Translations under genes and position numbers: made by a program
Source of the DNA: Cauispirillum nitrogeniifigens
GTDB taxonomy: Bacteria; Pseudomonadota; Alphaproteobacteria; Rhodospirillales; Rhodospirillaceae
DNA: 64,000 bases
Direction of reading: 5' to 3'
Assembly: GCF_049800675.1 (NCBI RefSeq)
Contig: NZ_JBLOOT010000001.1
Location: 310,001 to 374,000, forward strand
Shown: positions 43,026 through 49,571 of the stretch, in pieces
Numbering within the stretch: the first letter of the stretch is position 1
Layout: each line of letters opens with the position of its first letter
The notes under the pieces: model-generated
Told to the model about the DNA's origin: nothing
Seen by the model: the letters and a program-made list of their open reading frames with translations, nothing else
Database searches by the model: none

Positions 43026-43293
43026 GGAAGAGCCGTCCGTTGTAGAGGCTCCTTACGGGGGCCTCTTCGCGGACCCTCTCTCGCGGGAGGAGCGCCAGCA
43101 GGCGCGTTGGGAAGCTGAACAGCGGGACTACATCGCCGCCGGGCGGGGTGAAATTGATGACCTGGTCATCATCCGGCACGGCGGAGAGCGACGCGGCGAC
43201 CCGTGGGGCTTCGGCGGAGGCGGAGGCGGAGCCTGGGAGGGGTGGACCATCCAACCCAGCATGCGGCGGCGTCTCGGCCTGCTGGACGAGTAA
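43024..43293 (+). CDS. Conserved frame without a start codon after the coat gene, prophage A
   Basis: This frame encodes EAPYGGLFADPLSREERQQA and onward for about 89 codons, in the +1 frame relative to the coat gene and beginning at its stop. The prophage B frame (53147-53350) matches over residues 8-63. Its differences are mostly at third codon positions, so the protein sequence is under selection. No ATG, GTG or TTG occurs in frame until codon 80, and an in-frame TGA at 43003-43005 closes it upstream. A +1 frameshift near the coat stop (reading CGC then GAG) or an unusual start codon would be needed. Confidence 0.65.
   Translation, partial: EEEPSVVEAPYGGLFADPLSREERQQARWEAEQRDYIAAGRGEIDDLVIIRHGGERRGDPWGFGGGGGGAWEGWTIQPSMRRRLGLLDE
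43045..43065 (+). terminator. Conserved hairpin just after the major coat gene, prophage A
   Basis: GAGGCTCC at 43045-43052 pairs with GGGGCCTC at 43058-43065 (one G-T wobble) around TTACG. The 21 bases are identical in prophage B. Filamentous phages carry a central terminator after gene VIII, which fits. It also lies 20 bases past the coat stop, where a frameshift stimulator would sit. Confidence 0.6.
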
Positions 43294-43339
43294 AACGGGG
43301 GGCGGGCGACCGTCCCCCAATTTCTTGGAGGGGTAGGGC

Positions 43340-43438
43340 ATGGGCGAAGTTGCGGCATTTTGGGGCGGCGTGATCGTGTGGGGCGCGGTCCTGTCCTTCG
43401 CGTTGATCGCGGGCATCCGTGGCGGGGAGGGCGGATGA
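43340..43438 (+). CDS. 32-residue membrane protein before pIII
   Basis: The protein MGEVAAFWGGVIVWGAVLSF and onward is almost entirely one transmembrane helix with a short RGGEGG tail. Prophage B encodes the same protein with two differences at 53002-53100. CTTGGAGGGG precedes the ATG. It resembles pIX/pVII-sized virion proteins. Its stop overlaps the pIII start. Confidence 0.75.
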   Translation: MGEVAAFWGGVIVWGAVLSFALIAGIRGGEGG

Positions 43439-44961
43439 TGCGGCGGGCAACGGCGGCGCTCCTAGGCTTCCTGGGGGCGCTTTTCGTTTGGGACGGGGAT
43501 GCTGGGGCGGCAACCTGCTCGGCCTGCGGCCAGTATTCAGGGTCGTCGCCGTCGGATGCGTGCGGGTATCTGTCTGGCGGTGCAGTCGGGGCGAAGAATG
43601 GGAAACTCGCTTGCTGGCACACGACGTTCGGGACCGCGATCGGCTGCGGGTCGTCACAGCTCGCTTACGTTTCCTGTTCGTTCAACGGGGAAACGCCGAC
43701 GCCTGCTTTGCCGGAAGACTGGAACGACGCTGGCAATGGTCCGCGCGACACGGACGGCGATGGGGTCCCTGATCGCGATGACCCGACGCCTACTGGAGAT
43801 GACGGCGGCGAAGACGGTGAGGGCGGCGGCAACTGCGACACCTATGACGGCGTGCAATACTGCGACGACGATGCCCGGCCACCTGGTTGCCCGGATGGCG
43901 AGACGATGGACCGCACGGGGCAGTGCGTGCCCGACGACAGCATCCTTCCTCCTGATGACTGCGCCGACGGCGGCGTTGATCGCGTGGTCCTGGCCGATGG
44001 CACTGTCGTCGCCTGCCCCCGGGACAGCGGCGACCCGCCCACCTGTCCGACCGGCTCGACCGAGGTCGCCGGTCAGTGCGTGCCCGACCCGCCACCGGAG
44101 CCGTGCCCGGCTGGCACCACGGACACGGGCATGGGGTGCGAGCCTACGGACCCGCCGCCGGAGGATGATGCGTGCCCGATAGGCTGGACCCCTGACGGGT
44201 CCGGCGGCTGCACGCCTCCGACCTGCACCGATTGCAACAATGATCCCGGTGATGGAGGCGGAGACACTGGAGGCGGAGACACCGGCGGAGGGGATACCGG
44301 CGGCGGAGACACTGGCGGCGGAGACACCGGCGGAGACACTGGAGGCGGAGACACCGGCGGAGGGGATACCGGCGGCGGCGACACCGGAGGCGGAGACACC
44401 GGAGGCGGAGACACCGGCGGAGGGGACACCGGCGGCGGCGACACTGGAGGCGGCGACAGTGGCGGCGCTTGCACCGGCCCTAGCTGCGGCGACGATGGCG
44501 ACGACGGCGACGACGGCACGGGGACGTGCGACCCGGCGACGGAAGACTGCGGCGGCACCGGCACGTGCGACCCGGCAACGGAGATGTGCGAGGAGCCATC
44601 CGGGGCTCTTCCGACCGGCGCCGGCCTGGGCGAACCTGGCGATCTGTTTGACGAGCTGCCGGGCCTTGGCAATGGCCGGCTGATCAAGCCCGTCGAGGAA
44701 TGGGAAGAGACGCTTCAGGACAAGCTGGCCGACGTTCTGGACCGGCGCGGCCAACAGTGGAGCAGCTTCAAGGCCCATGGCTATGTGGCCTGGTTCCAGG
44801 CTCGGGCCAGCGTCGGCGCCTGCCCCGACATCGTCATTCCGGCCGGCCGCTTCACTATCCCCGTCAACCTTCCATGCGACCTGTGGCCGGTCCTTCAGTG
44901 GCTCGCCGTCTTGGCGGCCGCCATGACCATTCTCGGCGCGATTTTGCGGAGTAGGGCGTAA
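43435..44961 (+). CDS. Adsorption/minor coat protein (pIII-like), prophage A
   Basis: This protein of about 508 residues has a signal peptide (cleaved near AGAA, residue 26) and a cysteine-rich receptor-binding region to about residue 270. A calcium-type DTDGDGVPDRDDPTP loop lies near residue 105. A long GGGDTGGGDTGG linker spans about residues 272-342. The C-terminal domain ends in a transmembrane anchor (LQWLAVLAAAMTILGAIL). Receptor domain, glycine linker and C-terminal anchor are the pIII layout. The first 270 residues nearly match prophage B, but the C-domain does not. Adjacent ATGs at 43435 and 43438 are alternative starts. Confidence 0.85.
   Translation: MMRRATAALLGFLGALFVWDGDAGAATCSACGQYSGSSPSDACGYLSGGAVGAKNGKLACWHTTFGTAIGCGSSQLAYVSCSFNGETPTPALPEDWNDAGNGPRDTDGDGVPDRDDPTPTGDDGGEDGEGGGNCDTYDGVQYCDDDARPPGCPDGETMDRTGQCVPDDSILPPDDCADGGVDRVVLADGTVVACPRDSGDPPTCPTGSTEVAGQCVPDPPPEPCPAGTTDTGMGCEPTDPPPEDDACPIGWTPDGSGGCTPPTCTDCNNDPGDGGGDTGGGDTGGGDTGGGDTGGGDTGGDTGGGDTGGGDTGGGDTGGGDTGGGDTGGGDTGGGDTGGGDSGGACTGPSCGDDGDDGDDGTGTCDPATEDCGGTGTCDPATEMCEEPSGALPTGAGLGEPGDLFDELPGLGNGRLIKPVEEWEETLQDKLADVLDRRGQQWSSFKAHGYVAWFQARASVGACPDIVIPAGRFTIPVNLPCDLWPVLQWLAVLAAAMTILGAILRSRA
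44251..44463 (+). repeat. Glycine-rich tandem coding repeat in pIII, prophage A
   Basis: About 14 copies of a 15-base unit encode GGGDT or close variants. Such linkers join domains of pIII in filamentous phages. Copy number can change by slippage. Prophage B has a different unit (GTDTGD) at the same place. Confidence 0.85.
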
Positions 44962-45416
44962 TGCAGTTTCTGGCCGGTGCCCTGTGGTGGGCGATCACGC
45001 GTCTGTTCACGTGGATTTTCTCGGCCGTGGGCCTGTCGGCGGCGACCCGCTGGCTTGCTGGCCTGCTGACGCCGTTCGTCGGTGGTGCGGCGCGCTGGCT
45101 GTCGATGCTGCTGATCGGCGGCACGGTGGTCGGCGGCGCTGCTTATACCGGCCTGCTCCGGCGCATCGGCGAGGAAATCCGGCTCTTCTTCATCGACGTG
45201 GTTGTGTGGCTCGTCGATCAGGCGTTGGGACTGGCGCTGTGGGCGCTCGACCTGCTCGACAACATTCTGCCCGCCGCCAGCACCGTGTTCGGAGGCTTCC
45301 CGACATGGGCGCTCCAGCTCGGCCAGGCCAGCGGGCTGTTCCTGTACGTCTTCATCTGCCTGGGCGGCGCGGTTGCGATCAAGCTGATCAGGCTCATTCC
45401 GTTCATCAAGATCTAG
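44961..45416 (+). CDS. pVI-like membrane virion protein, prophage A
   Basis: This 151-residue protein has several hydrophobic segments (about 5-25, 38-58, 75-100 and 118-145) and starts MQFLAGALWWAITRLFTWIF. Its place between pIII and the Zot/pI gene is that of gene VI, whose product caps the virion with pIII. The prophage B protein has the same length and N-terminus (MQFLAGALWWAITKLFGWVF). It shares one base with the pIII stop. Confidence 0.8.
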   Translation: MQFLAGALWWAITRLFTWIFSAVGLSAATRWLAGLLTPFVGGAARWLSMLLIGGTVVGGAAYTGLLRRIGEEIRLFFIDVVVWLVDQALGLALWALDLLDNILPAASTVFGGFPTWALQLGQASGLFLYVFICLGGAVAIKLIRLIPFIKI

Positions 45417-45429
45417 GGGGGAAGGGCAC

Positions 45430-46713
45430 ATGGCCGGAAAGCTGCTGATCGGCAAGCCTGGTGCGGGCAAGAGCTACACCGCCGTTGCGGATGAAATCCT
45501 GCCGGCTCTCCGCATGGGGCGGCTGGTGATCACGAACCTGCCATTGCAAATGGACGTGCTGCGCCAGTTCGTCCCGAACGCCGACGCCCTGGTGCATCTG
45601 CGTCAGAGCTTCGGCCCCGAATTCTTCGGCGTGTGGGACCAGGGCGGCGAGTGTTGGCAGGGTCAGGACGTGTCCTTGACCTGGCGGCACCCGACCACCA
45701 AGGGCATGGGTCCGCTGCTGCTGGTCGACGAAGCGCACGAGCACTTCCCGCTGAAGAAGACGGACCAGAACGTGCTGTTCTGGTTCGCCAAGCACCGGCA
45801 CGCGGGCGCCGACTTCATCTGCATCACTCAGCGGACGAAGAAACTGCATATCGACGTGCGCGAGCTGTGCGAGTTCACGGTGATCGTGCGGCGGTCGCAG
45901 GTGGTGAAGCTGATCAAGCCGAAGTACCTGTTTAAGTCCACCTACGTGCGGCTGATCTATGACGGCGTCGAGATCGGCTGGAACAGCCAGCCGCTACACA
46001 AGCAAATCCGCTACTACGATCCCAAGGTCTACAAGCTCTACCAGTCGTTCACGATGGGCGGCGGGGAGTTCAAGCGCAAGCGCCCGACCGGGTTCCAGGG
46101 CCTGAAGTGGCCGGCGCTGATCTTGGCCGGCGCGCTGCTGGTGGCCCTGCTGGCCGGCGGCGACGACACGTCCGCACCTCAGGCCCCGGCGCCGGCTCCG
46201 GTGGTGGTTGAGCAAGCGGCGCCGCCGGCCATGGCACCGCCACCGCCAGCGCCCGAACCCACGCCAGCCGAGACGCCGCACCAACAGGAGGTGCAGCGGG
46301 CGCGCGAGGCGATGGAAGAGGCGGTGTACCAAGCGGCGGTCGCGCGGGTGCTGAACGGCGACACCACGTTACCGCCGGTGCCACGGCTCGCCCAAGCCCC
46401 GGCCGGGCCGCTGCAAGGCTGGCGCCTGTGGGTGCGGTCCACCATGGCCGTGAACGGCGACCTGGCCGGCGAGGTGTGCGGGCTGCGCCAGGGCATGGCG
46501 GCGTGCTGGACGGTGCACGAGCTGCGCGCCGAGGGCTACGGCGTCCAGGACGCGGGGCAGGGCGACCTGGTGTTGACCTGGGAGGGCAAGGCCCAGCATG
46601 TCGCCTGGCGCTCGCGCCCGCCCGTGGAGCCTGTCGGCCCCCAGCACGGTATCCCCAGCTATGAGACACCGCAGCAACCGGCGCCGATGGCCGCGACCGT
46701 CAAGATGTTCTAG
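45430..46713 (+). CDS. Zot/pI-family assembly ATPase, prophage A
   Basis: This 427-residue inner-membrane ATPase is needed for filamentous virion assembly and export. Walker A is GKPGAGKS (residues 8-15) and Walker B is LLLVDEAHEHF (Asp100-Glu101). One transmembrane helix lies near residues 224-241, followed by a Pro-rich periplasmic linker. The C-terminal 130 residues are close to identical to prophage B. The Zot name refers to the family; nothing here suggests a toxin. GGGGGGAAGGGCAC precedes the ATG. Confidence 0.92.
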   Translation: MAGKLLIGKPGAGKSYTAVADEILPALRMGRLVITNLPLQMDVLRQFVPNADALVHLRQSFGPEFFGVWDQGGECWQGQDVSLTWRHPTTKGMGPLLLVDEAHEHFPLKKTDQNVLFWFAKHRHAGADFICITQRTKKLHIDVRELCEFTVIVRRSQVVKLIKPKYLFKSTYVRLIYDGVEIGWNSQPLHKQIRYYDPKVYKLYQSFTMGGGEFKRKRPTGFQGLKWPALILAGALLVALLAGGDDTSAPQAPAPAPVVVEQAAPPAMAPPPPAPEPTPAETPHQQEVQRAREAMEEAVYQAAVARVLNGDTTLPPVPRLAQAPAGPLQGWRLWVRSTMAVNGDLAGEVCGLRQGMAACWTVHELRAEGYGVQDAGQGDLVLTWEGKAQHVAWRSRPPVEPVGPQHGIPSYETPQQPAPMAATVKMF

Positions 46714-46720
46714 GGGCAGG

Positions 46721-46744
46721 GTGTCTAGACCCGTGTCTAGACAC
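46721..46744. repeat. Tandem TCTAGA palindromes after the Zot gene of prophage A
   Basis: GTGTCTAGAC occurs at 46721-46730 and again at 46733-46742, where it forms the perfect 12-base palindrome GTGTCTAGACAC. It lies between the convergent Zot gene and the minus-strand coiled-coil gene and overlaps the last codons of the latter. It may be a weak bidirectional terminator or a protein-binding site. Confidence 0.45.
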
Positions 46745-47501
46745 GCCCGACCAGCCACCGGGCGAGGCGGCCGCGCAGGGTGTGGGCGTCCAGGGCGGCG
46801 CGGAGGCGGTCGCGCTCGGCCTCGGCGGCGGTGAGGGCGGCGATCGCCTCGGCGAGTTCTTCGGCTCGCCTGCGATGCCGCGCCTCCGCCCGGCCGTTGA
46901 GGTCGATGTGGCTTTTCACCTCTGCTTCAAGCTCCAAGATGCGGCCCCGCGCGCCAGTGGCCTCCTCAGCGTGCCGCTTCTCGGCGGCGGCCTTGGCGTC
47001 CCGCAGCTGGCGGAGGTCGGCGCCGGCCATCTTCAGGCGCTCCTCATAGTCTGCGGCCTGCGCCTGGCTCTTCTCCAGGATGGCGACCGCTTCGGCCTTC
47101 GTGCGCTCCAGCTCGGCGCGCAGGCTGTCCAGCTCGGACTGCGCGGCGGCGGCCTGCTGCTGCACCTGGTCGCGCTCGGCGTCCAGCTCGGCCACGGCGT
47201 CGGCGATCATGGCGCGCACTTGGTCGGCGTCGATCTGCCCGGCGGCGAGTGCGGCGGCCAGCTCCTTCAGGGGCTCCTTGCACTCCTCGGGCACGACGAC
47301 GTTGACTTGGGCGCGGCCTTCCTCGGCCATCTTGTCGCGCTTGCGCTGCTGGCGCAGGGCGTTGCCGCTGGCCTTGGTGCGGACCCACGCCCGGACCTCG
47401 ACCAGGCCGCCGGCTTCGAGCTGGTCGTCGGTCAGCACTTCGCGGTCCATGTCCCACGCGCCGGCCTGGGCGTCTTCGATGTTCTCGAACCGATCAGCCA
47501 T
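46737..47501 (-). CDS. Regulator with ribbon-helix-helix-like segment and long coiled coil, prophage A
   Basis: This is a 254-residue protein. Residues 47-90 (RQQRKRDKMAEEGRAQVNVV and VPEECKEPLKELAAAL) resemble a ribbon-helix-helix DNA-binding domain. They match the 67-residue protein of prophage B at 49561-49764. A coiled coil follows to about residue 225 and the end is basic with a hydrophobic patch. The start at 47501 (MADRFENIEDAQ) has AAGGGGAAAAGCG upstream; the frame runs on upstream without support. It is transcribed against the structural genes, as lysogeny regulators often are. Its DNA target may be the palindrome at 47532-47554. Confidence 0.7.
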   Translation of the reverse strand: MADRFENIEDAQAGAWDMDREVLTDDQLEAGGLVEVRAWVRTKASGNALRQQRKRDKMAEEGRAQVNVVVPEECKEPLKELAAALAAGQIDADQVRAMIADAVAELDAERDQVQQQAAAAQSELDSLRAELERTKAEAVAILEKSQAQAADYEERLKMAGADLRQLRDAKAAAEKRHAEEATGARGRILELEAEVKSHIDLNGRAEARHRRRAEELAEAIAALTAAEAERDRLRAALDAHTLRGRLARWLVGRV

Positions 47502-47531
47502 CGCTTTTCCCCTTTTTCCCTTAATCATCTT

Positions 47532-47554
47532 GAGGTTGGTGGCACACCAACCTC
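47532..47554. promoter_or_regulatory. Perfect palindrome upstream of the coiled-coil regulator
   Basis: GAGGTTGGTG and CACCAACCTC form a ten-base perfect inverted repeat around GCA, 31 bases upstream of the regulator start. The location suits an operator for autoregulation. The sequence is unlike the prophage B operators. Confidence 0.55.
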
Positions 47555-47610
47555 TGCCCCTCGGCGAGAGCGGGGGAGGCAAGTGCAAGGGCGGGGCGGG
47601 CCGTCTTCTC

Positions 47611-47791
47611 GTGGCAACAAGCTCGGAGCGAGAACCGGCCGCGTTGCGGACGGGGCCGCGCGTGGGCCCTGTGAGCCGCGCCACTGCACGGCGACAGTCG
47701 GTGCAACACGCGAGGACGGCACGGAAGACGGTTCGCACCGGGGCGCCTTGGCGCCCTTTACCCTTGCGCGCGCCAGGGGGCCGCGCCCCCT
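47611..47791. other. Intergenic region 2 of prophage A with conserved core and hairpins
   Basis: Bases 47611-47708 are conserved, inverted, at 49008-49110 in prophage B, with no shared reading frame evident. Hairpins follow: GGGCGCC-TT-GGCGCCC at 47741-47756 and AGGGGG/CCCCCT at 47775-47791. The whole gap 47502-47896 holds no gene I can support. Filamentous phages keep origins or packaging signals in such a region. Confidence 0.55.
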
Positions 47792-47896
47792 TAGCCCTTC
47801 CTTGCATCAACTCGCGCGCTCCGCGCGCACATCAACTGTTGCCCTGTTGGCCCTGTCTGGTTCCTGGTTTCTGGTCGGCGCTGAACGCGGGCTATC

Positions 47897-48274
47897 TCAG
47901 CGTTTCCGGAGCCGAGGCACATGCTTGGGATGCACGTCTAGCGTCCTGGCAATGTCCGCGTTTGAATAGCCGGCGGCCGTCATCGCATCGATAACGGCTC
48001 GTTGCTGCTGCCTGTGGGCTGAACGGCGCCGTGCGCTCGATGCCAACCAAGCTTCCCGGAGAATTTTTATTTCCATGTGATGATGATCGGATGCGAACAA
48101 TATTGCTTCGGTCTCCGGCATGCCGTTTTGCACAAGACCGGCAATTTGAGCGAAGGCTTCAAAGAAGCGTCGGCGCTCCCAGTTTTCGCGCCTTTCTACT
48201 GGCATGCGTTCGACCTCTGCGGCAAGGTCGATAAGATCAGCGGCTATGCGGCGCAGGCGATCGGCCGGTAACAT
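47897..48274 (-). CDS. Helix-turn-helix regulator, prophage A
   Basis: This 125-residue protein has a helical N-terminal part and a C-terminal helix-turn-helix: AVIDAMTAAGYSNADIARTL followed by DVHPKHVPRLRKR. It aligns with the C-terminal region of the prophage B protein at 48497-48904 (LTAAGVRDAEIARIIGIPRQ). It lies 83 bases from the central dif-like site. A resolvase-like or repressor fold is suggested; its target is unknown. Confidence 0.75.
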   Translation of the reverse strand: MLPADRLRRIAADLIDLAAEVERMPVERRENWERRRFFEAFAQIAGLVQNGMPETEAILFASDHHHMEIKILREAWLASSARRRSAHRQQQRAVIDAMTAAGYSNADIARTLDVHPKHVPRLRKR

Positions 48275-48356
48275 TTTGTTCGCGCTCCGGTATGCGTGAG
48301 TGCCGTGGACGCTACCAGTGAAGCCCGCAGGTTCAAGCGCTTCCTGCGCCTTCGTC

Positions 48357-48384
48357 TCTCTTCATAATATAAATTATGCGACAA
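48357..48384. other. Full dif-like site at the junction of the two prophages
   Basis: The left arm is TCTCTTCATAA, the centre TATAAA and the right arm TTATGCGACAA. Inner arm bases CATAA and TTATG are inversely repeated, as in bacterial dif sites bound by XerC and XerD. Bases 48359-48373 recur at 37776-37790, and 48368-48384 recur at 58863-58879. It is therefore attR of prophage A and an attachment end of prophage B at once. Confidence 0.8.
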
Positions 48385-48496
48385 CGATGTGACGGGACAT
48401 TCCCGCCCATAAAACACCACCGGCCAGCGAGCCGGTTTTTTCATGCCTACCGTTTGGGTTATTCCCTTTAGATCATTTGCATGCGATTTCCTAAAA

Positions 48497-48904
48497 ATGA
48501 ACACGAATGCCGTTCTCGCCGTCGCTGCTGAGTTGCGCCGCCAAGCCGACGCGCTGGAAGAATTGGTTCGCCAAACGAACCAGGCAGAGACGAATGCCCG
48601 CATCACAGCCCTCGATGTGGTGCGCCAGTTATGCGACGAAGGCACACCCGAAGCCGCCGCCATCGAAGCCGCAGCCACCATGCTGGACCTCGACGTGAGG
48701 TCGGTCCGCTGGGCGTGGCGCTGGTCACAGGACGCCGAGAAAAGAGAGTGGCGCCGCACCCTCCCCTTGAGAGTCGCCGACCTCACGGCGGCAGGCGTCA
48801 GGGACGCTGAGATCGCGCGCATCATTGGCATTCCGCGCCAACAGGTACCCCGCATCCGGCGCCGGATGCGCGAGGCAGCCGAAGGCACGAAAAAGGGCAA
48901 GTAG
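48497..48904 (+). CDS. Helix-turn-helix regulator, prophage B
   Basis: This protein has about 135 residues. Helical N-terminal part, then a helix-turn-helix near residues 95-120 (LTAAGVRDAEIARIIGIPRQ and QVPRIRRRM). It parallels the prophage A protein at 47897-48274 in position and fold. The start at 48497 (MNTNAVLAVAAELRRQ) is chosen for its helical onset; an upstream ATG at 48443 would add 18 residues with poor regulatory sequence. It faces away from the central dif-like site. Confidence 0.7.
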   Translation: MNTNAVLAVAAELRRQADALEELVRQTNQAETNARITALDVVRQLCDEGTPEAAAIEAAATMLDLDVRSVRWAWRWSQDAEKREWRRTLPLRVADLTAAGVRDAEIARIIGIPRQQVPRIRRRMREAAEGTKKGK

Positions 48905-48923
48905 GACGCTCGCCGCGTGGCGT

Positions 48924-48949
48924 CCCCAAGGAACTGGGGTTCCTTGGGG
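48924..48949 (+). terminator. Hairpin after the prophage B helix-turn-helix gene
   Basis: CCCCAAGGAAC at 48924-48934 pairs perfectly with GTTCCTTGGGG at 48939-48949 around a TGGG loop, 19 bases after the stop. No U-tract follows. It may terminate transcription or act as a packaging or origin hairpin of the adjacent intergenic region. Confidence 0.55.
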
Positions 48950-49007
48950 CGCTGGAAAGCTTATGCCGCCGCCGTGCGATCAAGAGACTTCCGGGCCGTC
49001 CTGCCGG

Positions 49008-49110
49008 GTTGCACCGACTGTCGGCGTGCAGTGGCGCGCCTCACAAGACCTCACGCGCGGCCACTGACCGCAACGCGGTCATTGTCTCGCTACGAGCTGG
49101 TGGCCCCGAG
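49008..49110. other. Intergenic region 2 of prophage B
   Basis: It is conserved, inverted, with 47611-47708 of prophage A. The strongest block begins GTTGCACCGACTGTCG. TGACCGC/GCGGTCA at 49065-49081 forms a hairpin whose inner CCGC-AAC-GCGG part is kept in prophage A. Nothing in the 406-base gap 48905-49310 looks coding. Confidence 0.55.
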
Positions 49111-49217
49111 AAGCCTCTTGACCTCCCGTCTACAAGCCAGGACGGCACCGACAGCCAAGCGGAAAGCCGCCCTCCCGGCGGGTGGAACAAAACGGGTCCG
49201 GAGGGCCAAATTATTTT

Positions 49218-49281
49218 CGTGACCGGTCACGTTTTCTATTGCGCTAGCCCTTGAGTATGGTATGTTTAGTGACAGGTCACG
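49218..49281. promoter_or_regulatory. Paired operator-like palindromes, prophage B
   Basis: CGTGACCGGTCACG at 49218-49231 is a perfect palindrome. GTGACAGGTCAC at 49269-49280 repeats it with one change, 50 bases away, about five helical turns. They flank the likely promoter region of the 86-residue gene (49311). A dimeric repressor encoded nearby could bind both. Confidence 0.65.
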
Positions 49282-49310
49282 AATTGATGACCAGCCAGGA
49301 GGAAGGTGCC

Positions 49311-49571
49311 ATGACTAAGTTTGTTCGCAAAAATGGAAAGCTGTGCGAACTGATCGGCGACTATGCCATGCCGCTAAACACGCATGAATTTCTGTGGTTG
49401 GCCTTGCTGGAAAAGTTTTCGGACAAAGAAAACCCGGAAGCGCACGCTAACATGCACCTGCTGCTCATGGCGACGGATGTTGCCCAGGGAAAAACGGTCT
49501 GGTCACATACATTGCCCGATCTTCTGGCCCGAGGCCGGCAGCTCGTAGAGGAGCAGGCCCGTGACATCTAA
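49311..49571 (+). CDS. Hypothetical small protein (86 residues), prophage B only
   Basis: The protein begins MTKFVRKNGKLCELIGDYAM and has a helical C-terminal half. No family is recognised. A strong ribosome-binding site (AGGAGGAAGG) lies eight bases upstream. It overlaps the next gene by 11 bases and sits behind two operator palindromes, suggesting a two-gene autoregulated operon. A toxin-antitoxin or repressor pair is possible but unproven. Confidence 0.75.
   Translation: MTKFVRKNGKLCELIGDYAMPLNTHEFLWLALLEKFSDKENPEAHANMHLLLMATDVAQGKTVWSHTLPDLLARGRQLVEEQARDI

Larger units (their letters stand above)
37774..48384 (+). mobile_element. Prophage A: inovirus-like (filamentous) prophage, structural genes on plus strand
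   Basis: A complete filamentous-phage gene set lies between a dif-like hybrid site at 37774-37801 and a full dif-like site at 48357-48384. It encodes an HUH initiator, an ssDNA-binding protein, small proteins, major coat protein, pIII, pVI-like protein and Zot/pI. Regulators on the opposite strand flank this set at both ends. No integrase gene is present, as expected for phages that use host XerCD. The length, about 10.6 kb, suits an inovirus. It is syntenic with prophage B. Confidence 0.9.

Noticed and set aside
44251..44463. Regular repeats that could suggest a CRISPR array
   Set aside because: The unit is 15 bases with no spacers and encodes an in-frame GGGDT linker of pIII; the same holds for 52023-52199.
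45430..46713. Zot annotation taken as an enterotoxin
   Set aside because: Zot names a family of filamentous-phage assembly ATPases. The gene sits in the pI position and has Walker motifs; nothing supports toxin activity.
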